The notes beneath the pieces were generated by a model, which saw only the letters and a list, made by a program, of their open reading frames with translations, was not told the origin of the DNA and did no database searches. DNA of 64,000 nt from Capra hircus (lineage: Eukaryota; Chordata; Mammalia; Artiodactyla; Bovidae): the NCBI RefSeq assembly GCF_001704415.2, contig NC_030811.1, forward strand, positions 52,565,591-52,629,590, in the 5' to 3' direction. A program made the translations under genes and the position numbers. Below are positions 11,241-22,036 of this stretch, in pieces; position 1 is the first letter of the stretch; every line of letters begins with the position of its first letter.

Positions 11241-12197
11241 GTTCAGTTCAGTTCAGTTCAGTTCAGTCACTCAGTCGTGTCTGACTCTTTGCGACCCCAT
11301 GAATTGCAGCATGCCAGGCCTCCCTGTCCATCACCAACTCCCGGAGTTCACCCAGACTCATGTCCGTTGAGTCGGTGATGCCGTCCAGCCATCTCATCCT
11401 CTGTCGTCCCCTTTTCCTCCTGCCCCCAATCCCTCCCAGCATCAGGGTCTTTTCCAATGAGTCAACTCTTCTCATGAGGTGGCCAAAGTACTGGAGTTTC
11501 AGCCTTAGCGTCATTCCTTCCAAAGAACACCCAGGACTGATCTCCTTCAGAATGGACTGGTTGGATCTCCTTGCAGTCCAAGGGACTCTCAAGAGTCTTC
11601 TCCAACACCACAGTTCAAAAGCATCAATTCTTCGGCGCTCAGCCTTCTTCACAGTCCAACTCTCACATCCATACATGACCACAGGAATAACCATAGCCTT
11701 GACTAGACGGACCTTAGTCAGCAAAGTAATCTCTGCTTTTGAATATGCTCTCTAGGTTGGTCATAACTTTTCTTCCAAGGAGTAAGTGTCTTTTAATTTC
11801 ATGGCTGCACTCACCATCTGCAGTGATTTTGGAGCCCCCAAAAATAAAGTCTGACACTGTTTCCACTGTTTCCCCATCTATTTGCCATGAAGTGATGGGA
11901 CCAGATGCCATGATCTTCGTTTTCTGAATGTTGAGCTTTAAGCCAACTTTTTCACTCTCCTCTTTCACTTTCATCAAGAGGCTCTTTAGTTCCTCTTCAC
12001 TTTCTGCCATAAGGGTGGTGTCATCTGCATATCTGAGGTGACTGATATTTCTCCTGGCAATCTTGATTCCAGCTTTTGTTTCTTCCAGTCCAGCGTTTCT
12101 CATGATGTACTGTGCATATAAGTTAAATAAGCAGAGTGACAATACACAGCCTTGATGTACTCCTTTTCCTATTTGGAACCAGTCTGTTGTTCCATGT
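11241..12197 (-). mobile_element. 5'-truncated BovB LINE with reverse transcriptase remnant
   Basis: Begins with four ttcag repeats (the reversed BovB tail). Reverse-strand translation gives the RT catalytic box YADDT in 11714-12142 and the C-terminal segment with YGCESWTVKKAERRRIDAFE in 11263-11724. The two lie in different frames, so the ORF is broken near 11720. Truncated inside the RT domain near 12197. Confidence 0.93.
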
Positions 12198-13214
12198 TAG
12201 GGAAGTTATGGGTAAATATCCAAAGAATTGTAAGATCTGAAATAATTTCATAGCTTTGCCATAGAGCCCATTTTATTTAGGGCAGGTAGAATTTACCACT
12301 CAAAATGACTGTAAACAATTTTCGACACATCACAAGTCAGGTTAATACCAGTGGCAGTCATGGTGTTTTATTCAGATGAGTCTGCTTTTATGAATGGAGA
12401 GTAAACATAAAACCTTTCTTTCTAAGGGGTCAGTACTAGTAGGGACATGAATAGGAGTGGTGGTGTTGGATACTGAGGGCAAAGACTTCCATCCCCTCCC
12501 ACCTTGGTCCTTCTACCCTTATTTGGGCCATATGATACATGTCCAGAGTTCCTGATGTGATCAGGGGCATGAATCATTCCCTTTAGCTATTCTTAATCTG
12601 ATAGGTGGTAATTTCTTGGTGAGGAAAGTGGTGATAGCAAAGGTTTCACACACAGGTTGCAAAATTACCTACTACCATATCACAGCAGATCTATTGGGTT
12701 TGCAAATGATGATCAGATTTCAGTATTAGAGACACTGAAGCATTAGAGATATGTGTCTGGGTCTACATTAATGGTATTATGGCTTGTATCCTGGAATTCC
12801 CCCATCTTGCCCTATCAGACATCCCCAGCTCCATTTTTTACAGGGTTCTGGAAAAACAGAATAAGAATCAAAGTGCAATTTGTAGCTGAACAAATAATAA
12901 GCAGATAATACTCTAAATGAGAACTCTGTGTGTATGTGTTGTGTGTTGTGGATTGACCTAGAAGATGACAGATTTTATTTCATTAAAGGGAAGATGAAGT
13001 TCAAGAGAATCACAGACCTTTCCCAAAAGGTAAAGCCCTATCAACACTCAGGTGGGAAACCTGAGAAAGAGACACAGAGACTGCCTTTAAATGCCCGGTC
13101 AGTTCCCCCACTAGACATCTTGATCCCATTAATGCCACAGGCAAAGGGACTGTGCTTGTAGAGAAGTTAGGACAGGCATCCGCTGAGGTGTAGAAAGGGG
13201 ATCTGAAGCTGCCC
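12198..13214 (+). other. Intron B, no named element
   Basis: A short GT-rich patch lies at about 12928-12950. No exon or family I can name. Confidence 0.5.
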
Positions 13215-13565
13215 CTTCACCACCATTCATTTATTTAACAAACATTTGATGAGTGCCTGCAAAGATCCTATCGTGTTGGGTGCTGGGGATGTGGTATTGA
13301 ACCAGACAGATGAAGCTGCTCTTCCATAGAGCCGATTTTACGCTATTCAGAGTGGGGAGGAAGAGAGATAATAGGCAAACAGAACAAAACAACCCCCTGC
13401 CCCCAGATAAATAAGTAAGAAAATATCAGTTAGGGGCAAGTACTCTGACAAAGGTAAAAACATGATAGTGTGACATCAGTGCCCAGCAGGCTGTCTGAAG
13501 GGAGGTCAGGAAAGGCCGTTTCCGGATGGATATGGCATTTCAGCCAAGACCTGGTGTTCAGCACC
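13215..13565 (-). mobile_element. L2 LINE 3'-end fragment
   Basis: Antisense L2 text: ttatttaacaaacatttgatgag, gggtgctggggatgtgg, then aggtcaggaaaggcc and catttcagccaagacctgg, in the right order. Diverged. Confidence 0.7.
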
Positions 13566-14005
13566 CCAGGCTCAGGGGTTCTTTCTCCCTGACCTCTGAG
13601 TGTGGTGGGGCTGGAAGTGGTAAAACCCCAACACCAGAGGCGGTGCAGCTGACTGTGTCTTGTACTGACACACAGAGGAGAGGTATATAAAGGACACTAT
13701 AACCCTTCAGAACTCAGCTGAGATCTGGATTAGGTCGAGAAGTACAGCCTAGTTCCAGATTCAGAACCTAAGTCTTACTGTGGAGAAAGCAAAATGTTTT
13801 CAATGAAGTAGAACTTTTGTTTCCAAGAAACTGTAATCAACCAGACAATCTCAGAATCCAAATCTACTGCCCATGGCTCTTTGCTGTAAACCCTACTTAA
13901 CAATCCAAGAACATTTTAATAGAAAAGTCAGAGGAAAGGTGACATATCACTGCAAATTCTTTTTGGAATGCACTGGGATATAAAAAGTAAATAAATCACA
14001 CGCAT

Positions 14006-14006
<1 letters not shown>

Positions 14007-14056
<50 letters not shown>
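14007..14056. repeat. (CA)n microsatellite, 50 bp
   Basis: Twenty-five uninterrupted CA units; likely length-polymorphic. Confidence 0.98.
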
Positions 14057-14057
<1 letters not shown>

Positions 14058-14164
14058 CCCATGCTTCCCTTCTTTCTCTTCCATCAGTGGCAAAGTTACA
14101 TAATGATTTCTCACTATGGAAATCAATCAGATCTTCATGGAACAGAGGGTGGTGGAGATGGCTT

Positions 14165-14179
14165 GCACCAGAGGGCAGC
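14165..14179 (+). promoter_or_regulatory. Candidate CTCF-binding site
   Basis: GCACCAGAGGGCAGC matches the CTCF core CCACCAGAGGGCAGC at 14 of 15 positions and lies in sequence I cannot assign to a transposon. Sequence match only; occupancy is unknown. Confidence 0.5.
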
Positions 14180-14368
14180 ATGATAATAGCAATAGCTACC
14201 ACTTATTGCCGTATCTTATGCCTGTAATTGTGGCCCCTGCTTTATATACATTGTCATTTAATCCCGGCCACTTTTTTTTTATATGAGTGAAAAACATCAA
14301 GAGGATAAGCAATTTGTCCAAAGTCCCTATCTATATTTTTCTTACTGTACATCTAGATTTGGTGAGAT

Positions 14369-14426
14369 ATGCTATGGGGTCGCACAGAGTCGGACACGAC
14401 TGAAGCGACTTAGCAGCCGCAGCAGC
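14369..14426 (+). mobile_element. Bov-A/Bov-tA SINE 3'-end fragment
   Basis: About 58 bp (ctatggggtcgcacagagtc, ggacacgactgaagcgactt) matching the tail shared by Bov-A2 monomers. Confidence 0.85.
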
Positions 14427-14513
14427 ATATTATTTTTAGCATATTTCAGCCTGAGATTTATGTTTGGATATAAGTCTATAAACTGCTTTTTATTATATTA
14501 TTGATTTATCTCT

Positions 14514-15256
14514 TCAGTTCAGTTCAGTCACTCAGTCGTGTCCGACTTTTTGCGACCCCATGAATCGCAGCATGCCAGGCCTCCCTGTCCATCACCACCT
14601 CCCAGAGTTCACTCAAATTCACGTCCATCAAGTCAGTGATGCCATCCAGCCATCTCATCCTCGGTTGTACCCTTCTCTTCCTGCCCCCAATCCCTCCCAG
14701 CATCAGAGTCTTTTCCAATGAGTCAACTCATCCCATGGGGAGGCCAAAGTACTGGAGTTTCCGCTTTAGTATCATTCCTTCCAAAGAAAATCCCAGGGTT
14801 GATCTCCTTCAGAATGGACTGGTTGGATCTCCTTCCAGTCCATGGGACTCTCAAGAGTCTTCTCCAACACCACAGTTCAAAAGCATCAATTCTTCGGCGC
14901 TCAGCCTTCTTCACAGTCCAACTCTCACATCCATACATGACCACAGGAAAAAACATAGCCTTGACTAGACGGACCTTTGTTGGCAAAGTAATGTCTCTGC
15001 TTTTTAATATACTATCTAGGTTGGTCATAACTTTCCTTTCAAGGAGTAAGCGTCTTTTAATTTCATGGGTGCAATCACCATCTGCAGTGATTTTGGAGCC
15101 CCCAAAAATAAAGTCTGACACTGTTTCCACTGTTTCCCCATCTATTTCCCATGAAGTGATGGGACCAGATGCCATGATCTTCGTTTTCTGAATGTCGAGC
15201 TTTAAGCCAGCTTTTTCACTCTCCTCTTTCACTTTCATCAAGAGGCTTTTTAGCAG
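14514..15256 (-). mobile_element. 5'-truncated BovB LINE
   Basis: Antisense BovB running from the ttcag-repeat tail to a truncation in the RT/C-terminal linker. Reverse-strand 14723-15241 encodes a 172-residue remnant with IQKTKIMASGPITSW and YGCESWTVKKAERRRIDAFE; a further piece (MRWLDGI) is in 14524-14718 in another frame. Same family and orientation as the copy at 11241. Confidence 0.93.
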
Positions 15257-18200
15257 TCATCAAATGGGAAGAAGAGTCAAACATTTTTAGAAGGAAATTA
15301 TAACAATGCATTAGCATTTAGAGGAATGAAGAGTTGTGTTTTTAAATCAGATTTTCTCATCCACTGTGATAAGTTACTACTGGCATCTAGGCTAAGTCAG
15401 CTTGTTATTCATGTTTTTAATTGGTCAAGCAAAGTAGAATTTTAAAAATTCACCTGAATATGTCAGAAGCCTTGATTGAAAATCTCCTTTTATATATGAA
15501 AACTTGACTTCTAGTCTATTTAATCTGGAACTCAATTCTTTTTGACAAAGAGTGTAGGAGAACTTGGGCAATTAGTGACTAAGTGGAAGCATTAAGCTTT
15601 CGATTCCACTAGTCAGGGCAGATTTTGACCCCTTCATTTACGTGGCCAGTGAAAATATGGTTTCACAGTGTTAGTAACACTTTTTACTGGCTTAGCTCCT
15701 CTAAACAGAATTAAAATTGTGACTTAATGGCTGTTGAAACACTTAGAGTTAGGCTGTGGCTGATAGTATGCAGGTGTGGAAAATAGACTTGTATTTTTAA
15801 ATCCATACTGCTGTCTTCTGGAACCATGTGTCGTAAGAGATGCGCTTATCAGAGCATGCTCTGGTTGACTCATATCCTCTCTAAGCGTGTCTAGTCCACC
15901 AGCTCTCTACCTTGACAGTGAATGGATTGCAGCATGTTAGTCAAGAGTGTGAGAGTGTGTCTCACCTCTTACTGATCTGGATCACCCCAGACCAGGTCAG
16001 TTTTTAAGTATCCCACAGCTGTTGTTAAAAGCCAAAGTTGCTTTGGTTTGTTCCATAGGAGCACTGCCTCTTGGGACAGATGTCAGTGTCACTGAGAGGA
16101 CCCTATTGCTCCTATTGTATATTCACACTCAATAAAAGGCACATTTATTACAAAGAAGCCTGTCTAGAATTCTGTGGAATTCTGTCAGTTGTTACGGATT
16201 ATTGCTCTTATGAAGGATTATGTATTTTAAAATTCATTTAATGTAAACTTAACTAGAACTCTATTAAAATGCAGGTAAGGGATAAGAATATTTCTATGAA
16301 AGCACTGGTTGAAAATAGTGGGATAAATCTGACTATAAAAAGAATATTAAAAATCTTTAAGAGAGATGCCTTTTTTGAGAACCCTAACTCTTACCAAAAT
16401 AGATAGGCTACTTCTAATATTTTTTTCTATTGATTTGAGCAGCATTCTTAAGGAATTCCATTAAGCCACATTTTGTTGGCTGAAATTGAGTCACGTAAAT
16501 TATAAAAATGCATTGCCTTTTAAAAAATACCCTACAGTTAGAATGGTCACTAATTCAAACTGATCTTTCTTATAACTTGTCTGAATAAGTGAGGCTTTTA
16601 TAGTATTGATTTAATACAGAATGATATAAAATTACTTTATAGAGTCCTTTAGTAATACCATCGCTGAGACTATCAGACCAATAGGAAAAAAAATTTTTGC
16701 TTAGGTGACTCACATTTTTTTCTCCTCTGGTATATGATGGGAAATCTGCTTTTCCTTTTTTCTTAAATTGATGACTTGTCACCTTGCCTTTTTTATAAAA
16801 AAAAAAAAAGAAACATAGACAGACATATAACTGAAACACAGCTCTGAAACTGAATAAAGTAGCAACCTATTATTAAATGTAAACCAGACTAAACACTTTT
16901 TTAAAAGAAGAATTGGGTTTCATGCTTTAGCTTTGTGCTTGTCATTTAGGTTTTGGAATAATCATACTTGCTGGGACTGAAGCACTTGATGGTAGGCAGA
17001 CTATGGATTGACTGAAAACTTAGTGAGTTGTTTTTTTCCCTATTAGTTCTAGCCATACACTTGTGGTCCTTCCCAGGTGAGATGTAATGTGATGCAGGCT
17101 TTTTTTATCACAGAAATGATGGGTAAATTCCTAACTCACAATGCCATGTTTGTGGTCCTTTTCCTGGCAGATAGGCAAATAGAGTCTCTGCTCTGTTGGC
17201 AAATATCCTTTAGTGAGCTATTTACAGAGGCAGTGATTTTATGAGAAGATGCTCCATTTTCAAGAAATAGACTCATCATTCCAGGAAGGGAAGTAGATAT
17301 TGAAATATGACAAACTTTACAAAAGATATTTTATCCCTTTTGGTGCAAATCTTTCTTGTCTGGTTGGTAAATATATCCCCAAGGATGCTTGAGAGGGGTA
17401 GAAGAGGCTAAGATTTCTTGCTTGCACTGGCCCTGGGTGTCTAGGTCTCCTGAGACCTTGGCTTGATGTGCTCTTTGTAGACTGTGAGAAGGTGGCACAC
17501 AAGCTGCAGCTTCCATGCAGATTTACAAAGGTTATAGCTACAACTCAGGTAGCATTCAGATTCAAAAACGATTAACTTTTAGTTTGAGATTTGGGATTGA
17601 GAGTCTCCACCTCTCATTCAGATGGTCCCCACTGGAGTAAAAGCACTAAAAGAAAGGAGAGCAGAAGTCCTTAAATGATCATATCAACTCTGAGTTCTGA
17701 GTGGAACCAGTTCCTGTAAGTCCTTGGAGTTTAACTCGTCACTACTGAACACACCTTCGATATTATCCACAGATAGAGCATCAGTCACTGTTATTCAGGA
17801 CATAGAAACTGCTGCCGCTATAGATAACTGGTGTATGCTCTTGGTTCTAAATAAGGCATAGATTAGAAGAATTTTAACTTTGGCCATGGATATTACTCAC
17901 TTATTTCTGGTCTGATCTCAGCTGGAATAGTTACTTGACAAGGCATTCATGTGGCTAAGAAACTCTGCCTCTTTTATTTAAGCTGCTGATAGATTTAGCT
18001 GTTCCCTCTTTTGAAGATTTGCACATTTCCTGGCTTACTTGGAACTGGTACCATGTGGGATCAAAGATGACTTGAGACCCTGTATTAATTCTAATAAATG
18101 TTAAAACAAAAGTTAAGCTCCATTTTCTGGTTCCTGTTGTAACTGGAAAGAATAGCTCATTCACAAGAAGAGAATGAATTAAATATTCAGAACAGTGTGC

Positions 18201-18974
18201 CTTATCTATTCCAAATGTGAATATAGATAAATGTTTTGCCTTCCCTTCACTCTTATCATACAGCAAAGAAAGTCACATTTGGTAACAACTCTGGGGCCCT
18301 CCTCTGGGTCTTTGGCTCTGGGGAGGAGGGGGCCGGCTGTCTTTACTGCCCATGGCTGCTCTTGTTCCACAGCTTTGTCTCCCTATTGCTGCAGAGATGT
18401 TCGTCATGATGGATGGTGCTGTTGCCACCCTGTGCCATGCTCCTTCACTCTCCTTTGTTGATGTATGTGGGTGTATGTGGGTATCTGGGAATAATTTTGC
18501 TTTAGCGAAGATAGAAAACATCTCTCAGCTTTGCTTGGGGCTTGGGTCCCCAAATGCCAACCTGAATTCAATTTTATGGACCATCTCATGAACTTGTCCC
18601 AGAGTTCAGGAGTCTTATAGAGCTTCTAGGATTACTATTCTCTTTACCCGGAATCATGGCCCTCAACTTCTAAATCTCCAACATAGAAGCATAGAGAAAT
18701 AAAAGGAAAAATAAAACCTGGCAAACGAAATTCCTACTGATGACAAGTGGTCTAATATTTCAGTTTTGTTATGTGATACTTTCTCAGGTTTTTTTAGTCA
18801 CAAAAATGTTCTTGCTGGATAGTGAAGAGTCTGTAGGCTTGTAGTACAGTAGTGTAGTGTAGTTCTATTGTGTGAAGGATATAAATGATTGCAAGATATT
18901 TCAGAAGAACCAAGGATTGTAAGGATTGTTCATTACCAATACAATTATATGACTCCATTTCTAAATGGTGCCCA
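15257..18974 (+). other. Intron B, 3.7 kb largely free of young repeats
   Basis: No ruminant SINE or BovB and no exon recognised. A-run at about 16797-16809 and GC-richer text at 18290-18420. The scarcity of young insertions stands out against the flanks. Confidence 0.5.
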
Positions 18975-19090
18975 AGGTGAGTTTCAGTTTCCTTGTAAGT
19001 AAAATGGAGGAGGTAATTTTTACCTAATGTGGTTGGTGTGAAAATTGAGATGATGCAACCAAATACTTAGCAGTATGTTTGGCATGGAAC
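18975..19090 (+). mobile_element. MIR SINE
   Basis: Sense MIR text: gtttcagtttccttgtaagtaaaatgg followed by tacctaatgtgg and cttagcagtatgtttggca. Confidence 0.65.
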
Positions 19091-19095
19091 AGTGT

Positions 19096-19281
19096 GAAAG
19101 GATTAGTTAGTCAGTCTTTTCCGACTCTTTGCAACCCCATGGACTATAACCTGCCAGGCTCCTCTATCCATGGAATTCTCTAGGCAAGAATACTGGAGTG
19201 TATTGCAGTTCCCTTCTCCATGGCATCTTCCCCATCCAAGGATTGAACCTGGGTCTCCTGTGTGGTAGGCAGATTATTTAC
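19096..19281 (-). mobile_element. Bov-tA-type SINE
   Basis: Antisense: ccgactctttgcaaccccat at left, gggtctcctgtgtggtaggc at right; tRNA-like head incomplete. Confidence 0.9.
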
Positions 19282-19774
19282 AGTTTGGAATGGAATAAGC
19301 ACCCAGTAAAGGTACAGTCATACACATTTTTAACACACACACACACTTTTATTTCCGCTCTCAGTTCCTGTCCATTTACACCCTCTGTTTATAAAACTCT
19401 GTCTAGCCCTTACTCTGGCCCAATTTCTAGTATCTAACCAGTTGTTACTGGTGTTCCTGTCCTACTGTTCTTTACATGGTCATACGTATCTTTGACCTAC
19501 TACAGTGACTTTCTAATGGAACCCGGTTATGGTGGTGATTTTATGATCCAAACCTTGTTTGAAAGATAATGAGCATGTCCAGAGAATGTAGGAAATTTTC
19601 TCTAAATCACACGATTATCAAATCTAGATTTCTGAGTTGTCAATATTGTCTTTTACTCTTGTACCCAAGACCTTTGGACCTATAAGGAGAGTCTGGGCAA
19701 AGCATGGGATTTAGATTGAGGAAGGACTATGGTCATAGGTAAGAGAGGACTTAATAGTGATAAGATGGTTATAA
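19282..19774 (+). other. Intron B, no named element
   Basis: A short (AC)n lies at about 19334-19348. No exon. Confidence 0.5.
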
Positions 19775-19930
19775 ATCATGTGACCTTGTGCAAAGTACTT
19801 ATTTCTCCTGTTTTAAAATAATATGTACCCTGCTTACCTCATAGGATCTTGTGAGATGTGGGTTCTAGACAATGTGGGTGAAAATGTTTGTGAACTGCAA
19901 ACATGCTGCAAAATGCTGAATAAATACTAA
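19775..19930 (+). mobile_element. MIR SINE
   Basis: Sense MIR order: catgtgaccttgtgcaaagt, cttacctcataggatcttgtgag, gctgaataaatac. Confidence 0.75.
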
Positions 19931-20001
19931 TTTTATTATAAACACTGTGTGGTATATATAACTATTATAGATAAGTATGGATATGTAGGTATATGTGTCC
20001 A

Positions 20002-20233
20002 TGTGTGCTAAGTTGCTTCAGTTGTTGCTAAATTGCTCTTTGTGACCCTATGGACTCTATGGACCCTATGCCAGGCTCCTCTGTCCCTGGGATTCTCCAG
20101 GTAACAATATTGGAGTGGATTGCCATGCCCTCCTCCAGGGGATCTTCCCAACCCAGGGATCAAACCCGCATCTCTTATGTCTTCTGCATTGGCAGGAAGA
20201 TTCTTTGATGCTGGCGCCACTAGGGAAGCCCAT
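20002..20233 (-). mobile_element. Bov-tA-type SINE
   Basis: Antisense copy with an internal duplication of about 10 bp (tatggactctatggaccctatg) near its tail and a complete head (gattctttgatgctggcgcc) at right. Confidence 0.9.
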
Positions 20234-20864
20234 GTAGGAATATATGTATAGCTTAATAAATGAATGTACATTTTAATAAAACCATTTTTAGCAAAACCCA
20301 ATCCTTTGCATATCTTTTATCTGTACTGTCCAGTTTATAATCATCTGGCTCTCCTACTGGCACTCCATGTACTACAGAGAGAGCTCAAGATCTTGGAGAC
20401 CAGACTAAGAATGGGGAAGAATGCAGGTAGATATTTTGTTGCATTTGAATCCGAGTCAACCATTTGGGTCCTTAACAGGTAGGAAAGCCCCATGCCCATA
20501 GTGTATCAGGAGACATTGCCTTGGAAAGGCTCATTAAATGGAAATATCAAGTCTTTTTCAGCTTCATAGATATTAAGATTATTCTTTGACTTTCAATGGA
20601 TAATTTACTAAAATTAACTACTCTCTTTATGATTTAGAAAATGAAATAGGATTCTAGTTTCTGGTCATATAGGAACATATAAAGAGAATGCTGAAACTGC
20701 AATTTCATTGCAACTTGGGGACTTTCTGCAGTTGACTGGTGTTGATGACTAAGAGGACTGTCCAGAAAGAGATCTGAGGCTGAATGTAGATCATTGGACA
20801 ATGTTGTAATCCATCTAGCAGTGTCTGCCATAGACTCAGATGGGAATAATGCATGTACATAATG
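20234..20864 (+). other. Intron B, no named element
   Basis: AT-rich, no exon or transposon recognised. Confidence 0.5.
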
Positions 20865-20985
20865 GAAATAGCACCAAGCCCTTGGTTACAATACCAGGGT
20901 TGCTACATCTACCCGGAAGATCTTGAATAAGACCCTTAATCACTCAGAGCTTCAGTTTTCTTCACTTGCAAAACAGTTGACATGG
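20865..20985 (+). mobile_element. MIR SINE
   Basis: Sense MIR text: atcttgaataagacccttaatc, agcttcagttttcttcac, gcaaaacag. Confidence 0.65.
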
Positions 20986-21914
20986 CCAGGCTTCCCACTG
21001 GGAAGTGGTCCTCTCTGGTTTTTTTAATCTTTTGTTACTGAGAGAAGTGCAGTTAACACAATTTTATTCTTATTCATGTAAGTATACTTTTACTAGGAAT
21101 ATAACTACCTTTAATAATTACAAAAGTGTGATTCTACACTGCTTACCTATAGGATCTTATGAGACCTAGAGTCTAGAGAATATGTACATAATATTAAGAC
21201 ACAAATAGTGGTTTCAGATCCTCCAGTTTTTGAAGTGGTAAACTCTCCAGACCATCAAGAACATGAAAGAAATTCTATTCCTTTTAAAATGTCTTCTCTG
21301 AACATTCTTTTGGCTATAGCAGAGGAAAATAAAATTAAGAAGTATATTTTTGAGGGATGGAAGCTGAATGTGTTTGTCTTGGAACCATTCATCATCCTTC
21401 TGTGACTCTCAAAAAGAGAGAGAGAATTGCTAAATCTTTATTCTTCATTAAGAAAAAGGAATCAAATGCGTGCTTCCCTCTTTTTGTTTAATATAAACAT
21501 TTATTAAATATTTTATCCTCCCAGCTCCCTAAAGTCAGGCTTAACATTGACTCTAGATTTTTTTTTGGCCTTATTTGAGCAAAATTGTTTTTTCCAATTA
21601 AAAAATTCTACACATTGTGACATGTATTCAAATGATATGAACCCCAGAAAGTCAACAGTGGCTTCTCCTCAACTGAAGTTTTCCAGAGGGAACCCCTCAT
21701 GTGCTGCAGGCTTCTACACATCATATTCTTTCTCTGGGCTTTATGGTTTTATTTTATTCCATATTCTAATTTTATGTAAAGGGCTGGAAAGTTATGGATG
21801 GCCACTTGGCGTTGTCATTAAGGCTAGTGGAGGGGATTAGTGAATTTAGGTCGTGCTTGCCATTGGCTTTTGAGGAAACGATCCCCTGTCTAATCATTTG
21901 GTCTTTGTTTTCAG
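20986..21914 (+). other. 3' end of CREB5 intron B
   Basis: No named element. Ends in tttgttttcag, the acceptor for the exon at 21915. Confidence 0.6.
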
Positions 21915-22036
21915 ATCAGACTCCAACCCCAACGAGATTCCTGAAGAACTGCGAGGAGGTGGGGCTCTTCAGTGAGTTGGACTGCTCCCTAGAGCATGAG
22001 TTTAGGAAGGCTCAGGAGGAAGAGAGCAGCAAGCGG
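21915..22036 (+). CDS. CREB5: CREB5 coding exon (residues 57-97, TPTP activation segment)
   Basis: One hundred and twenty-two bases that complete codon 57 (Asp) and continue QTPTPTRFLKNCEEVGLF to ...EEESSKR. The TPTP at residues 59-62 corresponds to Thr69/Thr71 of ATF2, the p38/JNK phosphorylation sites that switch on its activation domain; the same role in CREB5 is inferred from family. The acidic stretch EHEFRKAQEEESSK follows. The acceptor is ttgttttcag (AG at 21913-21914) and the donor is CGG/gtaggt, phase 0. A plausible branch-point A lies near 21893. The next expected exon (starting NISMHNAVG in the family) was looked for downstream and not found before 64000, consistent with a very long third intron. 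Confidence 0.97.

Noticed and set aside
14007..14056. (CA)n and other tandem repeats as a CRISPR-like array
   Set aside because: Simple dinucleotide runs without spacers, in a mammalian genome.
11263..15241. Reverse-transcriptase-like open frames as possible host genes
   Set aside because: They are BovB remnants with frame breaks and missing domains, repeated elsewhere in the window.
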